Part shown: positions 22,166 to 34,022 of the stretch, in pieces
Layout of the letters: each line of letters begins with the position of its first letter
Numbering within the stretch: position 1 is the first letter of the stretch
Source: Alectoria sarmentosa
Taxonomy: Eukaryota > Ascomycota > Lecanoromycetes > Lecanorales > Parmeliaceae
Direction of reading: 5' to 3'
Length of the DNA: 64,000 bases
Assembly (NCBI GenBank): GCA_009733775.1
Contig: WOGZ01000002.1
Span: 62,001 to 126,000, forward strand
The notes under the pieces: generated by a model
Database searches by the model: none
What the model was told of the DNA's origin: nothing
Seen by the model: only the letters and a program-made list of their open reading frames with translations
Program-made: the position numbers and the translations under genes

Positions 22166-23118
22166 AAGGGCTCAAGAAAGATTTGAAGACGATGATACGA
22201 CGACGCGAATTTCGGTTCCTTGTGAGTAAAAGCGCTCTGTATTGTTTAAGTCCGCTTGCTTTTCGGAGTTTTCTGTGGTCATTTCATCAGATATTTGATG
22301 AAATAGCTGAAATGCCCTTGCAATGAATCATGAGTGATGATAGTTCCCTTATGGTCAAGGATCCTTTCAAAGGTCAACGATTCGGCCTTGGGACTAAGGA
22401 CTCAGGACTCAGGTCTAGCGTACGGAAGTCCTATCAAGATATTCAATTATACAAGATGCATTTTAAAAAAAGACATCATATCATTCATGTATTAAGCCTT
22501 GCTATTGCGTCGATCTTTCCGCCTTCATACAACCTCCAGTAGTCACCGCGGCGTTTGGAATCATTGAAAAATCCTGACACTTTCAGAAGGGAATTTCCAT
22601 ACATAAAATTCATCCAATCCACAAACCAGCCTCAAAATTTTCGAACAGCCTCATCTCGCCGCTTCGGCCGCCCCACCTCCGAGTCTCGAAGCACTAAAGT
22701 ACTATCTCGAAAGAAAAATAAAGTCCCGCCAGCCCCATCTGCCATCTCTCTGCCATGCGGAATACATATTCATGTACTGCATTCGCCGTCTGCGTGCTGG
22801 TGTTCTGGTGCGCTGGAATTACACAATGGCGAAGAGTGACTTGGCAAGCGCCGTCGTGGACCGACGCATACACACCACCGCCTTGGGTGAATCAGAGTAA
22901 TTGTAACGACAAGAAGTCGTGTGATGAGCCCTGCCGCTTCTATCTTTGCAACTTCTTGAATATAAGTTGACGTTGAGTTACAACAAAAAGAAACTCATAA
23001 TTGGGGTATATTGCTAGCTAGCCTTGGATTACATCAATTATGGAAGACCGTCTCTCGTATTTTCAAAAAACATTCTTTCTTCGAACCAAGGGACCAGACT
23101 TCAAGTTATACTACTGCG
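22166..23118. other. Convergent intergenic region
   Basis: Nearly 1 kb between two convergent genes, AT-rich in places (about 22440-22620 and 22970-23110). No gene, RNA or repeat recognised. Confidence 0.5.
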
Positions 23119-25472
23119 TCAAGACCTAGACGTTCCCGAACTCCTGCCCGACTTTCGTTCATGACTTTCGTTCGTGTGAACCTTCCTGTAATGCTCTTCT
23201 CGATGATATTCTCTCTTAAAACCGTGTGCGCCTGTGCGCCCGCACCATTCATATTTGCAATCGGGTAGATCCTCTACGGGAGGGGGGAAGTGTACTGTCA
23301 TATGGCGTTTAAGGTCGTGAGCGCGGGAGCTGATGTGGCCACAATTGTGATACAAGCAGGGGTACTCGGAAGGAGAGGATGGGGAAGGAGTGCTGAATGG
23401 AACGTTAGCGAAGAAGAGGATTGCAGGGTTCAACGAGAGATGTGGGATGAGTAGGACAACAAATCGCAAATAGCAGTATCTTACCTGAGTCTGCGTTCCT
23501 TCTTGTGTTTTGAAGACGATACAGGAGTAACGTGAAATACCTCAATTTTAGGACTTCGTTGAATGCCAAAAAAATAGTTTTCGCTTTGTTGGCTCAGTTG
23601 GCGATTGGGAACATAGCTCTCGACTGGATAGCTCTGGATTGGATATTTGGGATACGGTGTTGGGCTGGCCTCTGAAGGGGTTCTAGTAGCATCGCGGAGG
23701 CCAAAACATGCCTGGGCAAGAATCTGAACTCGAGTGTATTGCTTTATATCGTCGTCCCTTGAGTTGTCTCGGCTGTTAGCCCTTCCCCTTTTCCTTGTCG
23801 ATGTTGAACCAGTGATGCCAAGTGAGCTAAATGATTGCGAGCTAGATTCTCTATCTTCTTCACTCTGTTCGTTCTCGGAGGAGGAAACGTCTACAATACG
23901 GCGGTAGGTCAGGCGACAGGCAATATTGGCACTAACAGTTGCGAATCAGCCATATTTCCTGCGCAATTTGGAATTCACTCTTACCATTCAATTTCCGTCT
24001 TGTCTGAACCTTCATTTTCTTGTCCACAGCTTGGACAACTGGTTTGTGGAGACTGCTGAAGTCGGAATATCATACTCATAGAGATGTGTTGTCCAGGTCT
24101 GACAACTGTGCTCCAGGTATCCGAAAGACTCAGGCTTCTCTTCCGCCTAGTATCTTCGAGCGCGAACTCTCCGTTTTCGATTTTTCGCAGGCCGATGTCC
24201 TTGAAGCGGACTTTCAGCACTGCCATAAAGGCCTGTAAGAGATTGTTAGGACCGTGGAGATCATTCTCACCCATGGAAAAAGGAGTGCATACCTCAGCAG
24301 AATCAATGAATTCAAGATTAAAAGGAGCGCATCGGCCACGGGCATCGAGTAAGATGACAGGCGCTGATAGTAGCACTTGAGCGGGTATGGCCTGATTGAT
24401 CCTTAACATGGAAGCAATATCGTCGAGCTTCGCTTGCATCATCTGCCGGTTTTGTTTTAGAGTATCTTGGGTTGACTGGTTTTGCGTGGCAATCTGGAGT
24501 AAATTTTGGAGCAAATCCTGTTGGTACTGGGTTCCACGTCTGTAAACATCAATACAACTGCTGGGATTACAGGCTCTGCTGAGTTAGAGAGGGAACTGAC
24601 CGGGCCATAGACTTTTCCAAGGCTATCAGCATTTCTACCTGAGTATCAGTATATTTAACGTCGGCCTGCAGTTGTGCTATTGTTTCGTCAGAATCCCTGA
24701 AGAACATCTCTTGATCTCTTCCATGGTGTAGGATTTGATCTCTAGTCTTCCGATAGTCCGCGGTCATTGACTGCGCCAAAGATGTCTGTCGTCCGATGAT
24801 GGTATGCACATCGTTTCGTATCTTACCGACAAGTTTATGCTGATCGTCTATTGTTCGTTTGAATCGCTGCTGCTCAACCCCCTGATCGAAGACATTCTTG
24901 CCAATGCCTTCAGTCAACTTCCTGTGATCGGTGCTTTGCTGCGCTAATGTGGTTTGCAGTTTGCCTTGGGTGGATAGTTGATTGCTTAGCCTGATGTTAG
25001 TAGCCCGTACTTCGGGCCAAGAACATAGAGCTCACATTTGGATCGTTGCTAATAACATCTGAATAGCCTCGGCATGTTGCTGGACTTGGCTCCTGAATCT
25101 GGCGATGTCTGCCTTCTTCCAAAGTGCCCACTGCACCATTCGCCAACGGTTCTTGAGACCTATTGCAGTCCACTGGCTTGCCGGTGTTGAACCTAGACTG
25201 GAGAATTTGGCATTTCGCTGAATGAATCCATCAAGGCACAGGAGGCAGTCATGGACCGCAGCCTCAGTAGTTGAGAATTGGACTGATTGGGTAGGGTCTA
25301 CGGACAACCCTTTAATACCCTCGAGTCCATTCCTGAGATGCTTCAGTTCGCGACCTAATTCTTTGTAGTCATCTTGAGCACCGTTAGTGTCGTGCAGACT
25401 TTTAACGGCATCTAGTAAGAGGTCGATGCCGCTTGTGAAGTCTCCTACGGAGAAACCGAAGGGAACCGGCAT
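23119..25472 (-). CDS. Fungal ubiquitin-like-domain protein with C-terminal C2H2 zinc fingers, 680 aa
   Basis: Six exons, complement(23119..23392, 23485..23931, 23985..24232, 24293..24539, 24601..24990, 25036..25472), total 2043 bases; every phase closes and most introns show CTAAC/CTGAT branch sites. Residues 1-145 match the helical N-terminal domain common in fungal NLR-like and related proteins (starting MPVPFGFSVGDF, with WALWKKADIARFR). Residues 146-330 are Gln-rich coiled coil. Residues about 333-417 form the fungal ubiquitin-like domain (PVILLDARGRCAPFNLEFI, VLKVRFKDIGL, GEFALEDTRRKR, RPGQHISMSMIFR), followed by a CPSCG pair. A polar Ser/Tyr/Pro linker leads to two fingers at 602-624 (C-x4-C-x12-H-x3-H) and 635-662 (C-x4-C-x16-H-x4-H). 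A nuclear or signalling adaptor role is inferred. The start is the ATG at 25472; a GTG further up is not used. Confidence 0.85.
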
Positions 25473-25849
25473 GAGCACAAATTAGCATACGTCCAGTAAA
25501 TGGCTGCCTTCTATCGAGACGACCCGGGCTCCGTCGCCCTTCTATGTATCGTTGACGTCGAGGTTTCCAGGCATCACCGACAATGTCAGGTGCATGAGGC
25601 TGAGCAGTCTAACCAGTTGGAGGGTGGAAGGACTGAAAGACTCCTGATAGGCGGATTGCCTGCCCTGCATTAGTAGCGTGAGCTGAGGCTCTGCGCCAAA
25701 TTGATTTCCGGGAACAGAGAATAGCGCTCCATAGAGGGAAAAATGCGATAGAAGAGGCGACAGCAGCATTAGCCGCGACGCGGCCTGCATCTAACCATGG
25801 GGCTTTCCTGCTCTATTTGCTCCATTGACTCTTGTCTCTACGGTACATC
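25473..25849. other. Divergent promoter region
   Basis: A 377-bp gap shared by the ubiquitin-like gene (-) and the secreted-protein gene (+). No strong TATA box seen. Confidence 0.5.
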
Positions 25850-27013
25850 ATGTCGCTGCCAGGAGCTCGGGCGGCGGCACTGTTATTGCTCTCCCTTTAT
25901 GGATTCTCCACCTTCGCAGCTAGTCTTCAGTCAAACATCCCCAACCTGTTGAACGTATCTTCCTCCCATGGGGTGAGCTTGCCAATTCTGGGAGACCCCT
26001 CAAGCAATGATGAGTACGGCGACTGCTTCAATCCAGCAACACCGCGCAGGGGACTCTACCCAGCCAAAGAGCAAGACTGCCTCAACGCCGCCAAGGAACT
26101 GTATAATCTTAGAGACCCTTTTCGACCCATTACATTTGCGCGAAGAAACAATGTTGGTTTCAGGCTCCCCAAAGTGGTCCGAAGTGGGACGTGCGTCATC
26201 TCGATAGACGTAATGAGCGATAGCGATAAGGACTTCTTCAAGCCCTGGCTGGTCTACATTACCGCCAGGGACATAGCGCAGAGATGTACTCAGGGCGCTT
26301 TTCGCTTTGGTGGGAGAAATGTGACAGGACCAAAAGAGGTAGTAGACGTTCTGGTCTGTGGGAGGATTTGGCCGATTGAGAACGGGGCTATTGAGCCGAC
26401 AATAACGGAAAGTGCTACCGTCGTCGCTAGAAAGCGGCTAGCTAGCGACGACTCAAACTCGCTGAACGAGACTTTGCTCGGCTTGACTGGGCCGTTGGTG
26501 ACGAAAACTACGAGCCTGGACGAGAGTTTGAGCTTGAACGCTCCTGAACTTGGCGGAGACCTAGAGTGCTTCGACCCACCTCTACCACGCGAACGAGCCT
26601 GGCCGATCAATATCACAGACTGTGATGTGGCTACAGAGGCAATCTTTGGGGACAGAGACCGCGATCAAAAGTACACCTTCAGCCGAGACCCGGTATCCAC
26701 GAAGTTCTATTTTCCTCTTCCCGCGACGTTCAGGTACAGGTCATGCGTGGTCCATCTGGACATGAACAAAAACAGTGATCAGGATACAGTGAGGCTGTCG
26801 ATCGTTAAGGCTACTGCATGGATACTGGCACACAAGTGCTCTGGCGAAGAGAGGTCCGTGGATCAGTATGGTGGACGGGGGACGGTGGGTGTTGGAGCGA
26901 AGAACTTGATCAATGTATGGGTTTATGCAAGGATGTGGCCGCCACCAGGCGGTATGACGAACGTGACAAGTCTACTTTTACCTCAGCTCGCACCCTTGAT
27001 AGGTAGCGAGTAG
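25850..27013 (+). CDS. Secreted protein with two copies of a four-Cys module, 387 aa
   Basis: An intronless 387-residue protein. The ATG at 25850 begins a classic signal peptide (MSLPGARAAALLLLSLYGF, cleavage near residue 24). Two modules follow. In module A (59-176) Cys lie at 59, 77, 115 and 146; in module B (240-364) at 240, 258, 299 and 330, giving spacings of 17/37/30 and 17/40/30. Matching words are CFNPATPRRGLYP and CFDPPLPRERAWP, SGTCVISIDVMSDSD and YRSCVVHLDMNKNSD, and GRIWP and ARMWP. Several NxS/T sites are present. This fold style is widespread among secreted fungal proteins of unknown role. The two-module form points to an internal duplication, with a Ser/Thr-rich linker (178-238). 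It lies upstream, on the same strand, of a secreted aspartic protease. Confidence 0.85.
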   Translation: MSLPGARAAALLLLSLYGFSTFAASLQSNIPNLLNVSSSHGVSLPILGDPSSNDEYGDCFNPATPRRGLYPAKEQDCLNAAKELYNLRDPFRPITFARRNNVGFRLPKVVRSGTCVISIDVMSDSDKDFFKPWLVYITARDIAQRCTQGAFRFGGRNVTGPKEVVDVLVCGRIWPIENGAIEPTITESATVVARKRLASDDSNSLNETLLGLTGPLVTKTTSLDESLSLNAPELGGDLECFDPPLPRERAWPINITDCDVATEAIFGDRDRDQKYTFSRDPVSTKFYFPLPATFRYRSCVVHLDMNKNSDQDTVRLSIVKATAWILAHKCSGEERSVDQYGGRGTVGVGAKNLINVWVYARMWPPPGGMTNVTSLLLPQLAPLIGSE

Positions 27014-28673
27014 GGAGAATTCAGTAAACTGTATGCGTATTAGTAGCTATCGATATGTGCCACAAGGGCGTATGCATATCTGTGGCCGTTTGAAGTAGAT
27101 TGCGAGTTTCAAGGAAATAGAAAGTGGATTTGCAACCTGAGGACCGAGCTTAGGCTACCGTATGGACGCAAAATTAACTGATGCCGATGTGCGGATCGAT
27201 GCTGAAGAGTTTTAATGGTCACCATGGTACAACGTGCCTCGAGGTAAGTCTTTGTTTGCTAGCTAAGCTACAAAGATACCCGTCTGGTGATAACGCTTAC
27301 TTGCCCTGCATGAACCAGAATGATAGAGCAGAGCCAACCGAAAAAAATAAGAAAAGGGCTGAACCTATCAGATTCTGCGCTCGATGCTGCCAAACTCAAG
27401 CAACCATAGGTCGCAATGAGAGAGAGGCAAAAGATCATCACCACCCTCTGACATCGCAACGCAGCCCGAAATCTTTGAGGAGATATCCCGATGTACGAGG
27501 GTACAGGCTTGTTCACCCTTGCATCACGGCAGTACTAATCATCAGCTAGGTTGGAGATTCTGTGGCTCTTTTGGAAAGAACACAGTAGAGGACTGAGAGG
27601 GAGGATGTCAGCTAGGATGTCACTGATGATCTTGCTGAGATGCTTACCGTCCACTATAGAATTGATTCTATGAAGTAAAGCTGTGTAATTTCAGTAGATG
27701 CTGCTATATGGGGAAGTGTGAAGGCAACGCACTCGACTAATCAAGAAAAGAGAGAAAAAGAAGAAGTGGTTCACAAATTGGAGTATTGAAACAGTGTGCG
27801 GGATCTGCAGGCACTAGCGCTACGCCGGATAGCAGGAGTAAAAGGGGCTGAAAAACAGCAGCGGGACTACTCGATCAAAGTCGAATAGATACCCTTGAAC
27901 CAGCAGCTCGCAGTCAAATGACGAATTGGCGACGGTTGCGGCACCTCTGCGTTTACATAAGGTCATCGAACTCTGCCTACAATAACTAAGATGAGGATGA
28001 GGCTGTGTATGAGCCTCAAATACGAGCACGCTGCTGAAGATCGCAAGGGATCCGCCACAGGACATAAAATTCAATACTGGAAGGTCAAAGCAAAGGAAGC
28101 GTCCTAACGGCCATGGTCTCCAAAGTCAATATGGAGACTCAGGTATCGGATAGCCTGTCGAAAGGGTTTACTGGGTGTTTGGACGCAAAACTTGCTGGGA
28201 CTGGATATGAGTACTAGTGGACGGCCTACGTCTTGTCGTAGCTTGTGTGATGGTCTGCCAGCTCAAGCTCTTCTGTCAGATGACTGCTTGATTCTGTTTC
28301 TATGCAGAGACTTACCTAGCCGGCTTCTCAGGGGACATCAGAGCAAGCGTTGGGTTCAGGCCGCTGGACCGTCACCCGCATTCTGTTGCCTAACCATTTA
28401 TCAACCCGGACAGCTTACGCTTTGACCGTAACAGGAAATAGCTTCGGTATCAGCACATGAAAGATGGCGGTTGATTGGACATATCTTCTCTTCATGCATC
28501 CCATGCCGCAGAGCCGCAAACGCGCTTCATTTTATGGCTGCGGCACTGATTCTTGTTGCAAGCATTCACAGACCATATTCTAGAGCGTTCCCTTTTTAGT
28601 CTTCATCTTTGCCATCCTTCTCCCCTTTCGTTGTTTGACATTGCAATCACAAGCGTAGGGTACTCATAACATA
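27014..28673. other. 1.7-kb intergenic stretch
   Basis: No supported gene, RNA or repeat. Short frames present are without protein-like composition. The final few hundred bases should contain the protease promoter. Confidence 0.5.
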
Positions 28674-30194
28674 ATGTATTGCATTCATGCCCTTTTTTGT
28701 CTATTTACCTGCACAGCTCTGTCTACAATGCACGAGGAGGCCCATTATTCCAAGCTGGCCCTTCAGCGCAGGAACGCTGGCGTATCTGCGGTCCAATCGT
28801 CTGTGTCTCAATGGGATACTACAGTGACCATTGGAGGGCAGAATGTAACCTTGGAAATCGACACAGGCTCTTCCTTTCTGTGAGAGCTGCTTTCGAAAGT
28901 GTTGATACCCGTACAAGACCTTCTAACAACATGTCTTAGTTGGGTCCTTGATCCGACCCTTTCTGCGTTGAATTCTAGCGACCGGGGCATGTACGACTAC
29001 ACGAAGAGTCGTACAGTCAGCCCCGTGGACGAGACTTTCGTCGTTGGGTATGGAGAAGGTCTGGTCCGAGGACACGTGATCACAGAGACCGTCACTATCG
29101 GTGGCCTCACATTCAAAAATGTCCCAATGGGCATTGCAAACTTGTCTTCTCCTTATTTCCTCGAGCAGCCATATATCGGACTCTTGGGTTTGGGACCTCA
29201 ACCCACTTACGGTACGATATCCCTTGTGATCTTCTCGTGCTGGGACCCAAACTATGTACCAATGATTGGGCGCTGATCCTGCACCTCCGCCTTTCAGCTG
29301 AAGCCTTGTCAGCTCCGTTTTCAATTTCAGAGATACAAAGCTTTGCCTTGGACTTCAGAACTGCAGGCTCGGACGGCTCGGCCTGTATCGAATTTAACGG
29401 CATTGATCATAGGAAATACGCAGGCCGGCTCGCGAGCGCACCGTTGAACAGCACAGGCGGTCATTGGGCGGTTGACAATGTCGACTTCAGCATCGGGAAT
29501 GTGCGGATGAACACAAGCACGTACTTGGTTCTTGGTGCGTGTCGCCCCTTCGATGAAGCTTCCTCAAATCTAATATACTGCTCCGTCCTTCACAGACACA
29601 GGCGCGGGACATAACATAATCGCCCCGTCATCAGTCACTGAAGCTTATTACAGCCGAGTGCCAGGAGCCCTCCTCGATGATGGTTTCGGTGGTGGCCTTT
29701 CATTGTGGTAAGTGGCTTCTTGTTCGAAAACTCCACTTCTGGGCCAAGACCTTGAACTGTGATTTAGTGTCTTCGCAGTCTTGCGTTTGCGGGAAATGTT
29801 CAATTCCAGCAGAAACAGTCCCCTGAACGGCCAATGCTAAGTCCTAATTCTGTATCCGCCCAGGCTCGTCCCTTGCAACGCAACGCTACCTGACCTGGAT
29901 TTGCATATCGGCAACGGTACTGCCACTATCACCGGTGCATCCATGATCGGACTCTCGATCGATGCCTCTTCGCTTTCGGATTTCTCAACACCTGGTGAGT
30001 CCTTTCGCGTTACCTGATATGTTCCTCAATTCTATGGAACTTTCAACCCCTGATGGAATGTAGCCGGGTACTGTAACCCGAGTATTCAGAGTGGTGATTT
30101 CGATCCGAATCTGTTGGGCTTTCCATTTTTTGCGAATAATTACGTAGTATTCAACCATTCGGAGCCGTCGTTGTCGTACGCCCGGTACGCGTAG
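28674..30194 (+). CDS. Secreted aspartic protease, pepsin family A1, 362 aa
   Basis: Six exons: 28674..28879, 28940..29211, 29298..29534, 29596..29707, 29864..29994, 30064..30194; 1089 bases and all phases close. A signal peptide is present (MYCIHALFCLFTCTALS). The first catalytic motif is DTGSS at 63-67 followed by LW, and the second is DTGA at 239-242 with the expected hydrophobic context (DTGAGHNIIAP), so both active Asp residues are kept. YIGLLGLG is the conserved pre-second-lobe segment. C-terminal lobe elements include a WLVPCNAT strand and a Cys pair (WLVPC..AGYCNP). It is somewhat shorter than secreted yapsins and lacks an obvious GPI tail. An acidic endopeptidase acting outside the cell or at the wall is likely. 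Intron 4 (156 bp) is the longest and could hide alternative splicing, but the direct splice reads well. Confidence 0.88.
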
Positions 30195-31790
30195 GCTGGC
30201 ACAGAGATGGTTTGCGCAGAGGATGGTGATGAGGAGGGTGGTAGAATTGCTGATTGTGACAATACTTGTTTCTGAAAACGAAAAGAGAAGACCAGGATAC
30301 TACTTTTCCAGGTGATCGAAATCGTAGCATTTTGACTGACGCAGAGGCTGCTAAACAAGAGCAACACCGCTCTTCAGGTTAGGTATGAAAACATCAATAG
30401 TGAGAGCCCGGTTATTCGAGGCATGGTCTTGCATTCGCATAATTCCAACTTCATCGCTGGTGCTTCGGCGGGGGGCAAGTAACAGCACTGGAGGGAAGGG
30501 AGCGATGGTCGGAGCCAAAGTTTTAATTTTGTTAAGCCAATGGAGCATCTGCGGGAAAGTAGAACAATGTTGTGGATTGAATATCCGAAAACCGAATCTT
30601 GTTTCTCCCTCCTGTTGTCGCTCTTCGCGCTCTCTTCTCTCTTCTCTTTCCGAGCGGCTGTACGACTATCCTTTCCCTCACGCTAGCCCGTGGGGTACTC
30701 ACACAGCCACTCTGTCCCTATCCTGAGTCCAAGCCGGGTTTTCATTCCAGGGAGGCAACTCATGGCCTTTTACTGGACATCTTTTGAATACGTACATACG
30801 AGAACGATAGGGGGGAAGCGACAGTGACGTAATATTTCAGAGATTTGAGCTAGTAGCAAGGACAGCTCTCTGATTGGTATTGCTTATAGCCGGAGGAGAA
30901 GGAAGGGACTAAGGAGGGAATGAGAATGGTTGAGGAAATAGTGCAGTAGCGGAAGTAGTAGTAGCTATTGAGAATTTCTATGACTATGAACATGACGTAT
31001 TTTTACAGGAAGATACATGTATTCAAAAGGCACAGTAGGCAATATGCAACGGGCTCGGGTCTGCGTGAATGGGATGAGCAAGATCAGAAAGGTTGTATAC
31101 TCGAGAATTACGAGCACTCGTGGCGTTTAACCCGCATATCCGACTGGTGGGAAGATTATATCCCCAGCGACCAAAACCGCGACTACCGGTATAGCACACT
31201 GCTATTCACCATGCATTCTCTCTGGAGGAACAACGTCGTTCAGTCATACCTTGAGAGTAGGTATAGGTCTGATGTGGTGCTCGGGTTGTTGCGTATTCGC
31301 TCTTGTCAGTTTTCTTGCTGTTGCGGCACTGCGGGCATCAGCAGCCGTCGCGCTTGAATCAAGCTGGGGGAGATGACTGCTTTGAGGGTGGGGGTATGGG
31401 AAGGGGATGGGGAGGGGCAGGGTGACTAGATGGATTGCGGAATGATGGGGTGGATGGATCGGCTTCCATTGGTGTGTCTATGGCGGCATTTGAGAATGTT
31501 TCAAGGGGATTGGGGGAAGAGGATGAGGATTGAGATGCTAGAGCCACGAACGAGAGGCGGGGTAGGGAGGTTGCCGCGTTCTCCCAGGAGCTGGAGGGTT
31601 GAGGGAACTTGGAGAGAGAGCTCCGCGAGAGAAGCGGAACGTGAGCGGACAGTGCTGATGGGACACGAGGTGCGCCTGGAAAACAACGTTGCTGGCAAAG
31701 ATCGTTATTGCTGCTCTCCTGTTTGTCTGAGTTCCGGGGGACAATTTCGTCCAAGAAAATCTTGTCTATATCACACGATAGCTGGCTACC
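30195..31790. other. 1.6-kb intergenic stretch
   Basis: No supported gene. A Pro/Ser-rich minus-strand frame (31359-31754) starts at a TTG and has no recognisable character, probably reflecting composition. Confidence 0.45.
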
Positions 31791-32765
31791 TCAAGGCACT
31801 ACCAAACACCATTCTTCGTCAAGTTCGTCAGGTGGTACAGCACCGTCTACCACCGGTTCGACATCCGCCGCCATGGCTTGGGCCTGAGGGCTTACTTCAG
31901 CCTTATTTCGCTGGTCTGGACTGCCATTAGGGAGAGTTTCTTTGTATGAAGAGAGTTGGAAAAGCTTATAGATATGATGGTCTTTGCGTAGCTCAAGCCC
32001 ATCTACCCAGCAGATCCGTTTATCGAAATTTTTGAAATTCCCTAGACTGTAAACAACATCCTCCGCCTGGAGATCTTCGTGGTCCTAAAGATATTGCATG
32101 ATTGGTCCGAGGTTTGGATAGGGCGCGGAAAGCCAGCGTGCTATGACGACCTCAACAAGGCCGTCGGTGGACTTATCGAGGTTTTTGATTTTATCATAAT
32201 ACCTGCAAAGAGCATGAAAGATGCACTGCTCTGTGGGGTGAAGACCAGGTCGCATGGTGTGGTGTCATCTTTCACAGTTTCGATAGTAGGGTAGGAGCCT
32301 TGGGAAATAGGACGCGAGTTGGTAAGCTGAACTTCGGTGCATCAATCCAGCTTCGAGCACTTCATTCTGATGAGAGGATGTTGTTGTTGCCGGTAACGGT
32401 CTTGCTGGAAAAGGGATGGACGATTTTCAGGAGCTTGAAATTGAACAGAGAGCGGGATGGATGATTATGAGGAGTCTCAAGACTCAAAGCAAGACGAGGG
32501 AGACAAGTCGTTCTTGTAATGTGAATGCGTCGCCTCGTCTGCCCCAACATGAGATAATTGAATAGAGGCATGCAATTTCGCATAGCGGAGGGGCATTCTC
32601 GGGGGTCAGCAGCGTAGAAGGCGACGTTGCCTCAGACCAAGACACTTGGTCTGTAGCGGAGGGAATTTTCGAAGCATTTAGAGGAGTTTCTGGTCCCATT
32701 GTCTCATGAGAAAAAGGCACCGAGGGGTTCCACTTTGGCTCAGCCAACAACCTCTGCGATGCCAC
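31791..32765 (-). pseudogene. Decayed gene of unknown family, several frameshifts and a TAG
   Basis: Reading down the minus strand from the ATG at 32765 (MASQRLLAEPKW), protein-like sequence continues for almost 1 kb but changes frame repeatedly. The first frame stops near 32485. A second frame carries about 32480-32380 (LETPHNHPSRSLF). The first frame resumes near 32363 (EVLEAGLMHRSSAYQLASYF). A third frame covers about 32275-32205 (TTPCDLVFTPQ). The first frame then continues through VEVVIARWLSAPYPNLGP to an in-frame TAG at 32085-32087, and runs on open (DHEDLQAEDVVYSLGNF, FDKRICWVDGLELR) to a stop at 31791 after an acidic end. I tested introns with GT/AG ends and found none that closes the phases. 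Pseudogene is preferred; an unusual multi-intron gene or assembly errors remain possible. I do not know the family. Confidence 0.55.
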
Positions 32766-34022
32766 CTCGAAGTTTTAAAGTCTGGACTGGTAGGCAGACA
32801 CCGGAGCCTTGGCGGAACTTAAAACTTTTGTAAAAGACGAAGCAGTGAGTAGACGAAACCTTCCGGACCGCCGCCTGCAAGATCACTCGATGTCAAGTAA
32901 GGAGAAGTAAGGCCTGGAAGATGCTCCAGACACTTTTCTTCTTGGCAGGCCGAGCCTCCGAGCCTCCGAGCCTCCCTCCGTACTGCCGGGGAACTAGGAG
33001 CTAGTGTACACTAATAAGCCTGCCAAGCTTTGAAAAGCCACGCCCAATACTGTGAGCGCCACAGAAACATTCCGACTGCTTTCTGAGGTCCACTTGAATT
33101 GATTGTACTTGACATCGATCCCACTCGCAATGCTGTCGATAGAGAAGGAATTGGGTACCCGGACTTTGCGAGTACGGTATGAACAGTGAACAATTAATAT
33201 GTAACTCCTTTTTTTTATCCTTTTATATTTTGCCGAGTAGTGAGGCCAAGCTCCGGGAAAGGCGTGACCACGTTTTGGAAGCGCCGTTAGATAAGGCAAG
33301 ATTAAGGTACTTTACTTTAGCAATAATAAGCGAATGCAAGAAATCCTTGTTTACAGTGTGGCGTGCTAAACTTAGTATGAAAATGGCTCATCAACTTCTC
33401 CATAAATTATTTTCACCAATCGATGGGAATGTTTTTTCTAGGATCCTCTCAATAGTTGAAAGAACAATAGGTCAATGGATCTGCTGCCTTAAGAAAATTT
33501 ACTACTGTACCTAAGTAACAAGTTCGCGTATAAGTGAGTCAATAAAGTAGTCACAGTGGAGCTGGCAGAGTCTTACGTAGTTGCCCTGAAAGACAGAAAA
33601 AAACAGGGATTATATCGTCACTAACGGTCCGTTTGTCAACACGAACTTCAAAACAGGATAACACCTTCTCAACAGAAGCTCTTCCTACTTTTTCTCTCAT
33701 CTTCCGCTCCGCCATCTTCTTTTCTCCACTTCCATTCCACATTCCAAAACATACACAATCTTTCACAAGCCTTGCTCTCCTCACACGGTACGTACCACAG
33801 CCTCATTTGGTGCCATAGCCTCCACATCTTCAGACTGAGCACTGACTCTGGTCTCACAGAATACAATCAATTAAACCAAACACACAACGTATGTCCAACT
33901 CTTACCATGCTCCTACTTATTATCAACACCTCGACACATTCAGAGCCCAACAGCTAACAAGAAAACCCACGCCTTGCAGACAAACCCAAACAAAAACTAC
34001 CCCTCACTTAAAGACAGTCACC
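32766..34022. other. Intergenic with an AT-rich island
   Basis: Bases about 33180-33540 are clearly AT-rich compared with the surroundings. A minus-strand open frame over 32994-33299 ends in a hydrophobic segment but has no recognisable start. The last 300 bases are a CT-rich leader for the gene at 34023. Confidence 0.5.
32951..32976 (+). repeat. Three-unit 8-bp tandem repeat
   Basis: CGAGCCTC repeats three times, followed by a partial CCTCCCTCC. Short and probably neutral. Confidence 0.6.

Noticed and set aside
31359..31754. Pro/Ser-rich minus-strand frame downstream of the decayed gene
   Set aside because: Starts at TTG, repetitive composition, no homology recognised; it could be 3' sequence of the decayed gene.
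32994..33299. Minus-strand frame ending in a hydrophobic segment
   Set aside because: No clear start, partly inside an AT-rich island and without a recognisable family.
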